DNA from: an uncultured Planctomycetaceae bacterium
Lineage (GTDB): Bacteria > Planctomycetota > Planctomycetia > Pirellulales > Pirellulaceae
Reading direction: 5' to 3'
DNA: 8,103 nt
Assembly (NCBI GenBank): GCA_937967665.1
Contig: CALBSZ010000700.1
Coordinates: 1-8,103, forward strand
Shown here: in pieces, positions 1 to 5,285 of the stretch
How the letters are laid out: the number at the start of each line of letters is the position of its first letter
Position numbering within the stretch: position 1 is the first letter of the stretch
Notes under the pieces: model-generated
Database searches by the model: none
Told to the model about the DNA's origin: nothing
The model's input: the letters and a program-made list of their open reading frames with translations, nothing else
Translations under genes and position numbers: made by a program

Positions 1-303
1 GATTGCTATCCCGATCGGAGCCAATACTGAGAGGTGATATGCCGCGATTGCGGCTTTTTCCGGTATCACCAACGTGTTTAAATCGTCGTAGCCGCTACGC
101 GAAACACTTAGCCGCATGGTCGAATCCAACGTGACAACGTCCGATGGGATTTCGTCGGGCTCAACAATTGTTGCGGTGTCAAGTTTTCTGAGTAGTGATT
201 GCAGGTTCGGCTTCTCACTTGAAGCCGTCACGTCGTTAGCAAGGAAGTTCTCTAACCGCTTGAGATCTTCTTGGCCAACAATGATTGGTCGATTGTTGTA
301 CAT
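1..303 (-). CDS. rnk: Rnk-like GreA/GreB-family protein, 3' end outside window
   Basis: This frame is open for 101 codons and runs off the left edge, so the C-terminus is missing. Rnk binds RNA polymerase through a GreA-type C-terminal domain and lacks the GreA cleavage coiled coil. The protein starts MYNNRPIIVGQEDLKRLENF. A segment near residues 51-58 (EPDEIPSD) is followed by VVTLDSTMRL, matching the conserved PEE-P-DVVTMNS stretch of Rnk. Residues near 92-99 (SVLAPIGI) match the family's LSVMAPVGAA. E. coli Rnk has 136 residues, so about a quarter is lost at the edge. ATG at 303 fits the family N-terminus and is the only usual start in this frame after the preceding in-frame stop. Its ribosome binding site is weak. 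It lies 31 bases after the 86-residue membrane protein gene, probably in one operon. Family assignment is fairly sure; role in this organism is inferred. Confidence 0.85.
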   Translation of the reverse strand, partial: MYNNRPIIVGQEDLKRLENFLANDVTASSEKPNLQSLLRKLDTATIVEPDEIPSDVVTLDSTMRLSVSRSGYDDLNTLVIPEKAAIAAYHLSVLAPIGIAI

Positions 304-334
304 TTTGACGTCTTGTACATGTTGAAGCTCTTCC

Positions 335-595
335 CTAATTCGGAGCGACCGGAATCAAAAGGAATTCCGGATAGAAGAAGTTGAAAGTGTGGAACAGGAT
401 CAGTGGTGTGACGGCAAGGATGACTATCCAAATCACAGACCTCATGACCAACTTCATTTCCTCATCGTCTGTCATTGGCGGAATCGAGTACCGCCGGAGT
501 GGTTTCTGCCGCTCGTCTTGATTGACGGCTGGACACGAAACATGGAATCGTTTTGGTGTGGGTAGGCGCCAATCTTCGTACAGGTTTAAGAGCAT
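335..595 (-). CDS. Small single-pass membrane protein of unknown function (86 aa)
   Basis: I do not recognise a family. The ATG at 595 is preceded by GAGGTGA with a 7-base spacer after GAGG, a near-ideal ribosome binding site, and I chose it over an upstream TTG at 634. The protein has a polar N-terminal half (about residues 6-48, basic and proline-rich, then the acidic TDDEE at 42-46). A hydrophobic segment follows at about 50-71 and then a short aromatic tail (FNFFYPEFLLIPVAPN). This suggests one membrane span, with the N-terminal half probably cytoplasmic. There is no signal peptide at the N-terminus. It is the first gene after the -24/-12 promoter at 634-650 and stands 31 bases before the Rnk-like gene, so the two are likely cotranscribed. 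Reality as a gene is well supported by the binding site and promoter; function is unknown. Confidence 0.75.
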   Translation of the reverse strand: MLLNLYEDWRLPTPKRFHVSCPAVNQDERQKPLRRYSIPPMTDDEEMKLVMRSVIWIVILAVTPLILFHTFNFFYPEFLLIPVAPN

Positions 596-599
596 AATT

Positions 600-606
600 T
601 CACCTC
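600..606 (-). promoter_or_regulatory. Strong ribosome binding site for the 86-aa gene
   Basis: GAGGTGA on the minus strand matches the 16S anti-Shine-Dalgarno complement over seven bases and ends 4 bases before ATG 595. It decides the start of the small membrane protein against the upstream in-frame TTG. Confidence 0.75.
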
Positions 607-633
607 GCTGTTGGATTTCATGTCGTATGTCCA

Positions 634-650
634 AAGCAAGAAGCGGGCCA
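634..650 (-). promoter_or_regulatory. Putative sigma-54 (-24/-12) promoter P2
   Basis: The minus strand reads TGGCCC, five bases, then TTGCTT. The sigma-54 consensus is TGGCAC-N5-TTGCW. Both invariant dinucleotides are present (GG and GC, 10 bases apart), with one mismatch in the -24 element. Counting from the C of GC as -12, transcription would begin near 624, leaving a leader of about 29 bases before ATG 595 that includes the strong ribosome binding site. A sigma-54 activator gene lies just upstream. Placement in a non-coding stretch directly before a gene raises confidence; no start site has been measured. Confidence 0.65.
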
Positions 651-793
651 ATGGATCGCTGTTCCGCTGAATTTGTTGGACTGCGTCAAAAACAGGCGGA
701 ATTCACAAAAAACATCCAATTTGCGGGCGATGATTGCACGGTGTGTCGGCGAAGGACTAGCTGAAGTCGTCAACTTTGGGAGACGGCTGGCGT

Positions 794-832
794 CGTAGGT
801 TGACACCATTGTGCGAGCTTGGTCGACCTACG
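794..832. repeat. Intergenic inverted repeat / hairpin
   Basis: The arms CGTAGGTTGACACC (794-807) and GGTCGACCTACG (821-832) pair over 12 positions, with one T-G wobble and one bulged A, around a 13-base loop. Neither strand has a T-run after the stem, so it is not a classic terminator. Its centre is about 190 bases upstream of the predicted P2 start, within reach of a looping activator. It could be a protein-binding palindrome or an RNA stem. Confidence 0.5.
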
Positions 833-1149
833 AATGCACCATCGAGACCTTCAAACAATGCTCACCAACGCACAGCAACAATTGAGTTGGGGCAAAGGCC
901 GTTTGATTCCCGGCAAGCTGTATTGCCGAAGGACTCGCCAATTGATCACTGTAGTAGCCAGGAGACGCTCAACAAACGACAAAGAAGTCGGGATTCGACA
1001 GCTCGCACGGCAGATGACCAATCCGTCCACGTGTGTCTTGCCCAATAGCGGCACAACGAGTCTTGAGCAACTCGTTACGTTTGCCCCAATGGTGGAGAGG
1101 GATGGAAGCCATCCTCGCAGGGCAAGAGACGCATGAGTTTCATTTCGTC

Positions 1150-1169
1150 GCACATCGCAACGATGGTGC
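1150..1169 (-). terminator. Possible weak terminator hairpin after the response regulator
   Basis: Arms GCACATCG (1150-1157) and CGATGGTGC (1161-1169) form an 8-pair stem with one bulge and a 3-base loop. The stem lies 9 bases past the regulator's stop codon. There is no following T-tract on the minus strand, so intrinsic termination is doubtful; it may instead protect the transcript's 3' end. Confidence 0.3.
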
Positions 1170-1178
1170 AATTACGGC

Positions 1179-2579
1179 TTAACGACGAAAATTAGCGGCA
1201 TCTAGTCCATGTCGAGTAAGCAGTTTATGCATGCCCTGACGTGATAGTCCGGCTTGTTGAGCAGCTTGCGAGACGTTTCCACCATGCTTTTCAAGGAGCG
1301 CCGTCAAGTAGTTAAGGTCAGCATTATCGAGGGCCTCTTCCCGCGAAATTTCGGCAAGCGCGGAAAGGGGTTGAGATGTTGATGCACTTGTTTCCCGCAT
1401 TGGTTTGGGCAGATCGGATAAGTGAACGATTTCCTCACGAGACAAGGCAATTGCGCGTTCGATTACGTTTCGCAATTCCCGTATGTTGCCGGGCCATGCG
1501 TATCGGCGAAAACAGTCGATGACTTCGTCCGAAAAACCGTTTAAACGGACCTCGCCGTGCTGCAATTCCCTCAGAAAAGTATCGGCAAGTAGCATGACAT
1601 CGTCACCGCGATCGCGCAGCGGTGGCAATTCCATGTGAATCACACCGAGCCGGTAGAACAGGTCTTGCCGGAATCGTCCGGCATCGACGTCCGCCTGCAA
1701 GTCGCGGTTCGTCGCACAGATGTATCGCGTATCGACCCGAACAAGCTGACTCTTTCCAACTGGTGTAAATGCCTGCTCCTGAACCGCGCGTAACAGCTTT
1801 GCCTGTGACGCCATCGGTAGTTCACCAAGCTCATCAAAGAATGCCGTGCCGCGATGACTATGGCTCAGCAGTCCGTCCTGATCTTTGACGGCTCCCGTGA
1901 AAGAGCCTTTGACATGGCCGAACAGGACGGACTCGAACAGTGACTCAGGAATCGCCGTGCAGTCGATGACTTGAAAATTGTAGTCGCGGCGGCGACTGTG
2001 CGTGTGAATGGCCCGCGCGACGACCTCTTTGCCGGTCCCGCTTTCGCCGGTAATCAAAACGTTAGTATCGGTCCGAGCAACTCGATCGACGATCTCCAGC
2101 ACCTCGATCATCAATTCACTGCGTCCGATGATCTCAGGAAATGTCGTTACAAGTGCTTCGACGTCTGGCTGATCCGACGATGTTTCAGAATCCGAGGTCG
2201 GCGGTAGAGCCAGTACACGTCCCACACTGGCCAGCAGGTCTTCGTACTTGACCGGTTTCAGCAAGTAGTCCGCAATACCCAGCCGCACACTTTCGATGGC
2301 GGTCGGCAACGACGGTACGCCCGTGATCACAATGAGCGGGATATGCGGCCATCGTTTGCGGCCCTGACGCAATAGCTCCAGCTTCAAGTTGCCCGGCATG
2401 TTCAAGTCGGAAAGGATAAGATCAAATGGCTCACTACCGAGTTTCTCCAGTGCAGCAACACCATCCGGAACACACTCGCAATCGTAGCCTGCCTTACGCA
2501 GTAATTGCCCGGTCGTCCGAAGATAGAGCGGTTCGTCGTCGGCAATCAGGATTCGCTTCTTCATATGTGGTTTATTCAT
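1179..2579 (-). CDS. Sigma-54-dependent response regulator (REC-AAA+-Fis HTH)
   Basis: This NtrC-class activator remodels sigma-54 RNA polymerase using ATP after phosphorylation. The receiver domain (about 8-125) has DD at 14-15, the phosphoacceptor D58 in SDLNMPG, T86 and K108. The AAA+ domain (about 149-390) has Walker A GESGTGKE (178-185), Walker B GTAFFDE (244-250), and an arginine-rich sensor stretch near 302-310 (RFRQDLFYR). The sigma-54 contact loop reads GSFTGA (225-230) rather than the usual GAFTGA. A Fis-type helix-turn-helix closes the protein (about 420-460, with GNVSQAAQQAGLSRQGMHKL). Its 466 residues are normal for the class. The start overlaps the kinase stop by 8 bases (ATGAATAA); an alternative ATG lies at 2564. 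The overlap pairs it with the kinase. Its targets are unknown, but candidate sigma-54 promoters lie on both sides of this operon. Confidence 0.95.
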   Translation of the reverse strand: MNKPHMKKRILIADDEPLYLRTTGQLLRKAGYDCECVPDGVAALEKLGSEPFDLILSDLNMPGNLKLELLRQGRKRWPHIPLIVITGVPSLPTAIESVRLGIADYLLKPVKYEDLLASVGRVLALPPTSDSETSSDQPDVEALVTTFPEIIGRSELMIEVLEIVDRVARTDTNVLITGESGTGKEVVARAIHTHSRRRDYNFQVIDCTAIPESLFESVLFGHVKGSFTGAVKDQDGLLSHSHRGTAFFDELGELPMASQAKLLRAVQEQAFTPVGKSQLVRVDTRYICATNRDLQADVDAGRFRQDLFYRLGVIHMELPPLRDRGDDVMLLADTFLRELQHGEVRLNGFSDEVIDCFRRYAWPGNIRELRNVIERAIALSREEIVHLSDLPKPMRETSASTSQPLSALAEISREEALDNADLNYLTALLEKHGGNVSQAAQQAGLSRQGMHKLLTRHGLDAANFRR

Positions 2580-3819
2580 CGCTGGAAATACGGCGTGGTA
2601 CCGTGATGGTCACGCACGCACCATTCTTTGCATTGTTGTGGATGGTGATTCTTCCTCCCATTGCCTCGGCCAGACTACGCGATACCGACAGGCCCAGTCC
2701 CATTCCTTCGCGAGTCCCCGTCTTCGTGCTAAAGAACGGTTCGAACAATCGGGCGGCGACTTCCTCGGAAATCCCCTCACCTTCATCCTGCACGTCAATA
2801 ATCGCTTCGGTGCGCGTGGTCATAATATAGATCCGGACGTTGCCGCCTCGCGGCGTTGCTTGAATCGCATTACGAACGACATTTAATAGGATTTGCTTCA
2901 ACTCGCCTTCCCGCACGATAACTTCTGTTGGACCGAGTTGCTGATCCCCTACACCGTCTTCGACTTCCGACACAACCTGTACGTTTTTCCTTGCAGCTAA
3001 CGGCTGCATAAGCATCAAAACATCGGCTACCGGCAGTCGTAAGTCAAAATGCCTTGCCGTCCGCTGGCTCGGACGGTAGAGCTGATACATTTGGTGGGTG
3101 ATGGAACTAATTCGCTCAATTTCCCTATCAATCAGCTCCAGTAACTCGTAGTCCTCATCATCTGGAAGCAGATTGCTCTTGAACAGCGCAAACGCGTTAC
3201 GGATACCAGCCAGCGGATTGTTGACTTCGTGAGCGACACCAGCAGCCATTTGGCCGAGTGCTGCGAGCTTTTCCATCTCCAGCCGCTGTTCCTCCAGTTG
3301 AGCGATCTTGGCCGTCCGCTCTTGCACTAGCTGTTCCAAATGTTGATTGTGGAGCCGCAATTCCTCGCGTAGGCGATTGCGTTCGGTAACGTCCCGAATG
3401 CTGGCTCGATACCCAAGGTGTCGTTGCGATTCGTCATACATTGGTTGCCATGAGACAGCCGCCCAGCGTGTCGAGCCATCGCGATGCTCAAGCCGAAACT
3501 CGACATCGTTTCCGCTTCCGCCGGCAATAGCATCGCGCCTCATTGCGATGATTTTGTCCTGGTCATCCGCCACGACCAAAGGAAGCGGGTAATCCTGCAT
3601 GTTGAGGCACTCTGCAGGTGTAAATCCTGTCATCCGCTCGACAGCGGCATTGACCCATAACAGCTTGCCTTGCGGCGAACTCCAACTCTCCCAATCGTAG
3701 GTACAGTCCGCGATCGCTCGAAACACACGGTTGTCGATTTGCTCGTCATTGACGGATTTGTGTCGTTGGTTCTGCGACATTCCAACCATTCTATCGCATT
3801 CGTGTCCCGTTTTCCTCAC
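2572..3819 (-). CDS. Soluble PAS-domain sensor histidine kinase (NtrB-like)
   Basis: This is the partner kinase of the downstream sigma-54 activator. Domains run PAS/PAC (about 30-147, with GYRASIRDVTERN at its end), a coiled coil (about 148-185), HisKA with the H-box GVAHEVNNPLAG (phosphorylated His near 197), and an HATPase domain. The latter shows the N-box NVVRNAIQ (313-320), G1 DEGEG (345-349), F-box FEPFFSTKTG and G2 GMGLGLS. I see no membrane segment, so it should be cytosolic and sense an internal signal or a membrane partner. I chose the GTG start at 3819 because it overlaps the stop of the preceding 42-codon ORF as GTGA, the same coupling style as in the mrp operon. ATG 3789 and ATG 3780 are alternatives with no better binding sites. 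The signal is unknown. Confidence 0.93.
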   Translation of the reverse strand: MRKTGHECDRMVGMSQNQRHKSVNDEQIDNRVFRAIADCTYDWESWSSPQGKLLWVNAAVERMTGFTPAECLNMQDYPLPLVVADDQDKIIAMRRDAIAGGSGNDVEFRLEHRDGSTRWAAVSWQPMYDESQRHLGYRASIRDVTERNRLREELRLHNQHLEQLVQERTAKIAQLEEQRLEMEKLAALGQMAAGVAHEVNNPLAGIRNAFALFKSNLLPDDEDYELLELIDREIERISSITHQMYQLYRPSQRTARHFDLRLPVADVLMLMQPLAARKNVQVVSEVEDGVGDQQLGPTEVIVREGELKQILLNVVRNAIQATPRGGNVRIYIMTTRTEAIIDVQDEGEGISEEVAARLFEPFFSTKTGTREGMGLGLSVSRSLAEAMGGRITIHNNAKNGACVTITVPRRISSDE

Positions 3820-3944
3820 AGAGATCGCAAGACGATGGCAAGCACGAGCAGGAGCATCACGACGAGCATACCCATCAGTTGCTCACAAGGACGTAGGAAT
3901 TCGTTTCGGTCAACTCGGTCACGTTTTTCAGGAATCGTCGACAT
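3816..3944 (-). CDS. 42-aa tail-anchored membrane miniprotein, first gene of the kinase operon
   Basis: I recognise no family. The ORF has a clear ribosome binding site (GGAG, 9 bases before the ATG). It encodes a charged N-terminal part (MSTIPEKRDRVDRNEFLRP), then a hydrophobic segment of about 18 residues starting near residue 23 (LMGMLVVMLLLVLAIVL) and the tail RSL. This predicts one transmembrane helix near the C-terminus with the charged part in the cytosol. A single cysteine lies at position 20. Its TGA overlaps the kinase GTG (GTGA), so the two should be translationally coupled. It stands directly after a -24/-12 promoter match. Because the kinase has no membrane segment, this peptide might anchor or tune it; that is inference. 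The gene is short, but start signal, membrane pattern and overlap agree. Confidence 0.72.
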   Translation of the reverse strand: MSTIPEKRDRVDRNEFLRPCEQLMGMLVVMLLLVLAIVLRSL

Positions 3945-3953
3945 GATCGCGTA

Positions 3954-3957
3954 CTCC
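3954..3957 (-). promoter_or_regulatory. Ribosome binding site of the 42-aa ORF
   Basis: GGAG on the minus strand stands 9 bases before ATG 3944. This is good spacing and supports the small ORF as translated. Confidence 0.65.
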
Positions 3958-4002
3958 AGATCAAGGTATCGGAAATGTCCGTGTCGTCATGTCGGAGCAA
4001 TA

Positions 4003-4019
4003 ATGCAATCTCCATGCCG
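4003..4019 (-). promoter_or_regulatory. Putative sigma-54 (-24/-12) promoter P1
   Basis: The minus strand reads CGGCAT, five bases (GGAGA), then TTGCAT. This matches TGGCAC-N5-TTGCW with both invariant dinucleotides at the required distance and two mismatches in the -24 element. The predicted start is near 3993, giving a leader of about 49 bases to ATG 3944 that includes the GGAG site. It would make the activator's own operon sigma-54 dependent. It lies in non-coding sequence after mrpG. Confidence 0.6.
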
Positions 4020-4054
4020 TTTACATTTCCTGCATTTCTGTACCGATTTGCCCT

Positions 4055-4086
4055 GTAGACCGTCACGCAGAGGCGACAGTGTCTAC
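4055..4086. repeat. Inverted repeat downstream of mrpG
   Basis: Perfect 6-base arms GTAGAC (4055-4060) and GTCTAC (4081-4086) enclose an inner 3-pair stem CGC/GCG (4066-4068, 4073-4075) with loop AGAG. The middle of the stem is mismatched. No T-run follows on the minus strand, so it is a poor intrinsic terminator for the mrp operon. Its centre is about 77 bases upstream of the predicted P1 start, so it could equally be an activator site. Confidence 0.4.
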
Positions 4087-4109
4087 TTGCGACGACAATC
4101 GTATCGCAA
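4087..4109. promoter_or_regulatory. Candidate enhancer (activator-binding) palindrome upstream of P1
   Basis: TTGCGA, 11 bases, TCGCAA is a perfect gapped palindrome with a centre-to-centre half-site spacing of 17 bases. It is centred about 105 bases upstream of the predicted P1 start, the usual distance for NtrC-class enhancer sites, and begins 15 bases after the mrpG stop. I found no second full copy near P2, so assignment to this regulator is open. Confidence 0.45.
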
Positions 4110-4123
4110 CAGAGCTACCGCAT

Positions 4124-4489
4124 TCAGTGCTGCCTTTCGGCTTGATCTCGGTCCGGATCGATTACGGCCTTCACGTACGGCGACTCATCGATGACCGTGC
4201 CGGTCCATTTGGGAACCTGTTGTCGGTGGGCGGCGTGACCGATCATGTGAGCGGCGACTGGGGCGGTCAGGAACATAAACCCGATTACCAAAATGGCCAC
4301 CGTCGTGGTTTCCATGTCGGCGAACCGAATGGCTGTCGCGAGGATCGTGCAACCGACCCCCAGCGTCGCACTTTTGGTGGCACCGTGCATCCGAGTGTAG
4401 AGATCAGGCATGCGGACGACGGCAATCGAGGCGAGCGATGCGAAGGAAGTGCCTATGATCAACAGAGCGATGGTCACAGCGTCGTTCAT
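4124..4489 (-). CDS. mrpG: Mrp cation/proton antiporter subunit G
   Basis: MrpG is a small membrane subunit of the multi-gene Na+(K+)/H+ antiporter. The 121-residue protein shows three hydrophobic stretches (about 4-24, 38-58 and 63-85). It carries the family signature RMPDLYTRMHGATKSATLG at about 26-44, typically R-PD-Y-R-HA-TK--TLG. A hydrophilic C-terminal tail follows. The start at ATG 4489 is fixed by an ATGA overlap with the mrpF stop; the frame is open to 4753, but that extension is the mrpF shadow. It is the last gene of the operon. Length is at the upper end for the family because of the charged tail. Confidence 0.93.
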   Translation of the reverse strand: MNDAVTIALLIIGTSFASLASIAVVRMPDLYTRMHGATKSATLGVGCTILATAIRFADMETTTVAILVIGFMFLTAPVAAHMIGHAAHRQQVPKWTGTVIDESPYVKAVIDPDRDQAERQH

Positions 4490-4815
4490 TGGTGGGAGCC
4501 TCGATGCAGGTACCAGCAGAAGCCAATTGTCCCGATAAAATTGAACAGGGCCACGACCATGGCCACACGTAAAAAAATCACGTCGCCGGTTTCGATGGCA
4601 CTCACAGCAATCAATCCCACGAGGAGCGTTGCGACGAGATCGAGCGCGACGACGCGATCTGGGGTTGAGGGCCCCAGCACCAGTCGCAGGAACGCGAAGC
4701 CGAGGGCAATCACCAGCACCGTTAGGGAAATCTGAGCAGTCAGGTTCACCCAAGCTGTCATTGCAAAAATTGCTGTCGGCGCGGCCACGGTGGCCGCCAG
4801 TAAACTCGAAATCAT
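4486..4815 (-). CDS. mrpF: Mrp cation/proton antiporter subunit F
   Basis: MrpF is a three-helix membrane subunit of the Mrp complex. The signature GPSTPDRVVALDL lies at about 48-60, between the first long hydrophobic helix (about 28-46) and two further helices (about 61-73 and 80-102). At 109 residues it is somewhat longer than the usual roughly 90, because of an extra hydrophobic N-terminal segment (about 1-19). The ATG at 4815 overlaps the mrpE stop as ATGA, which supports this start, although an internal Met at 19 (codon start 4761) would give the standard length. Its own stop overlaps mrpG in the same manner. Confidence 0.93.
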   Translation of the reverse strand: MISSLLAATVAAPTAIFAMTAWVNLTAQISLTVLVIALGFAFLRLVLGPSTPDRVVALDLVATLLVGLIAVSAIETGDVIFLRVAMVVALFNFIGTIGFCWYLHRGSHQ

Positions 4816-5285
4816 CGTATCAACTCCAAAAGACGCCGCTCAAAGCCGTTCTTGATGCTGTCGCGAACACGATCGGGGCTGTCGACAAACATCGCATGCA
4901 CATAAAGCGTACGCCGGTCTTCAGACACGCCCAGGCTCAGTGTGCCCGGTGTCAACGTGATCAGATTTGCCAGTAAAGTGATTTCCTCATCGGTCTGGGC
5001 ATCCAGAGGGACGGCGACAATTCCCGGACGCATGTACAGCCGAGGCGTGATGACGTCATAGGCAACGCGCAGATTTGACAAAATGAGTTGCCAGAAGAAG
5101 AATCCGGCAAACCGAATCGCCACGGGCAACCGTCGAAAGTAGCGCGTGGGGGCCATTAACGGCTGTGCAAACCACAGTACGCCGTATCCCAGCACAAATC
5201 CGATGAGAAGGTTTGGCAAGGAAATCCGCCCACTCGCGAATGCCCAAACCAGTGCCAGGATGATGTTGAATAGAAAGTGGGTCAT
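4812..5285 (-). CDS. mrpE: Mrp cation/proton antiporter subunit E
   Basis: MrpE is required for assembly and activity of the antiporter. The 157-residue protein begins with two closely spaced hydrophobic segments (about 4-16 and 23-43) and another at about 57-72. A cytosolic domain follows with the family motif TDEEITLLANLITLTPGT (about 98-115) and then SEDRRTLYVHAMFVD. Length is normal. ATG 5285 overlaps the mrpD stop as ATGA, and its stop overlaps mrpF the same way. I see nothing unusual. Confidence 0.95.
   Translation of the reverse strand: MTHFLFNIILALVWAFASGRISLPNLLIGFVLGYGVLWFAQPLMAPTRYFRRLPVAIRFAGFFFWQLILSNLRVAYDVITPRLYMRPGIVAVPLDAQTDEEITLLANLITLTPGTLSLGVSEDRRTLYVHAMFVDSPDRVRDSIKNGFERRLLELIR

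Larger units (their letters stand above)
596..1178. other. Long intergenic stretch without a convincing gene
   Basis: Between the response regulator stop and the 86-residue gene I see no ORF with a credible ribosome binding site or recognisable protein. Candidate frames on both strands start with TTG or lack a Shine-Dalgarno, and their translations are low-complexity or cysteine/arginine-rich in the way of shadow frames. The stretch holds a hairpin close after the regulator (1150-1169), a stronger hairpin (794-832), two A-tracts (688-692 and 707-712) and the P2 promoter (634-650). It probably serves as a leader and regulatory region for P2. A decayed gene or small RNA cannot be excluded. Confidence 0.6.

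Noticed and set aside
116..325. Plus-strand ORF of 69 codons
   Set aside because: It lies antisense to the Rnk-like frame, whose protein matches a known family; no ribosome binding site or family match on the plus strand.
618..809. Minus-strand ORF of 63 codons overlapping P2
   Set aside because: No ribosome binding site; its start falls in the hairpin and the sequence resembles non-coding translation.
819..1136. Plus-strand ORF of about 105 codons in the long intergenic stretch
   Set aside because: TTG start, no Shine-Dalgarno, no recognisable domain, and competing frames of similar length on both strands.
835..1170. Distant 10-base inverted repeat (TGCACCATCG at 835-844 and its complement at 1161-1170)
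   Set aside because: A 10-base match over a region this size is expected by chance fairly often and its arms are over 300 bases apart.
851..1171. Minus-strand ORF of about 106 codons directly after the response regulator
   Set aside because: TTG start without a binding site, odd composition with many Cys, Arg and Ser, and no family resemblance.
3875..4066. Minus-strand ORF of 63 codons across P1
   Set aside because: It overlaps the better supported 42-codon ORF in another frame, has no membrane or domain pattern, and spans the promoter.
4079..4735. Long plus-strand ORF of 218 codons opposite mrpG and mrpF
   Set aside because: Antisense shadow of two well-matched Mrp subunits; its translation is polar and without any family signature.
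4490..4753. N-terminal extension of MrpG upstream of ATG 4489
   Set aside because: The extra 88 residues are an Arg-rich out-of-frame reading of mrpF; the ATGA overlap fixes the start at 4489.
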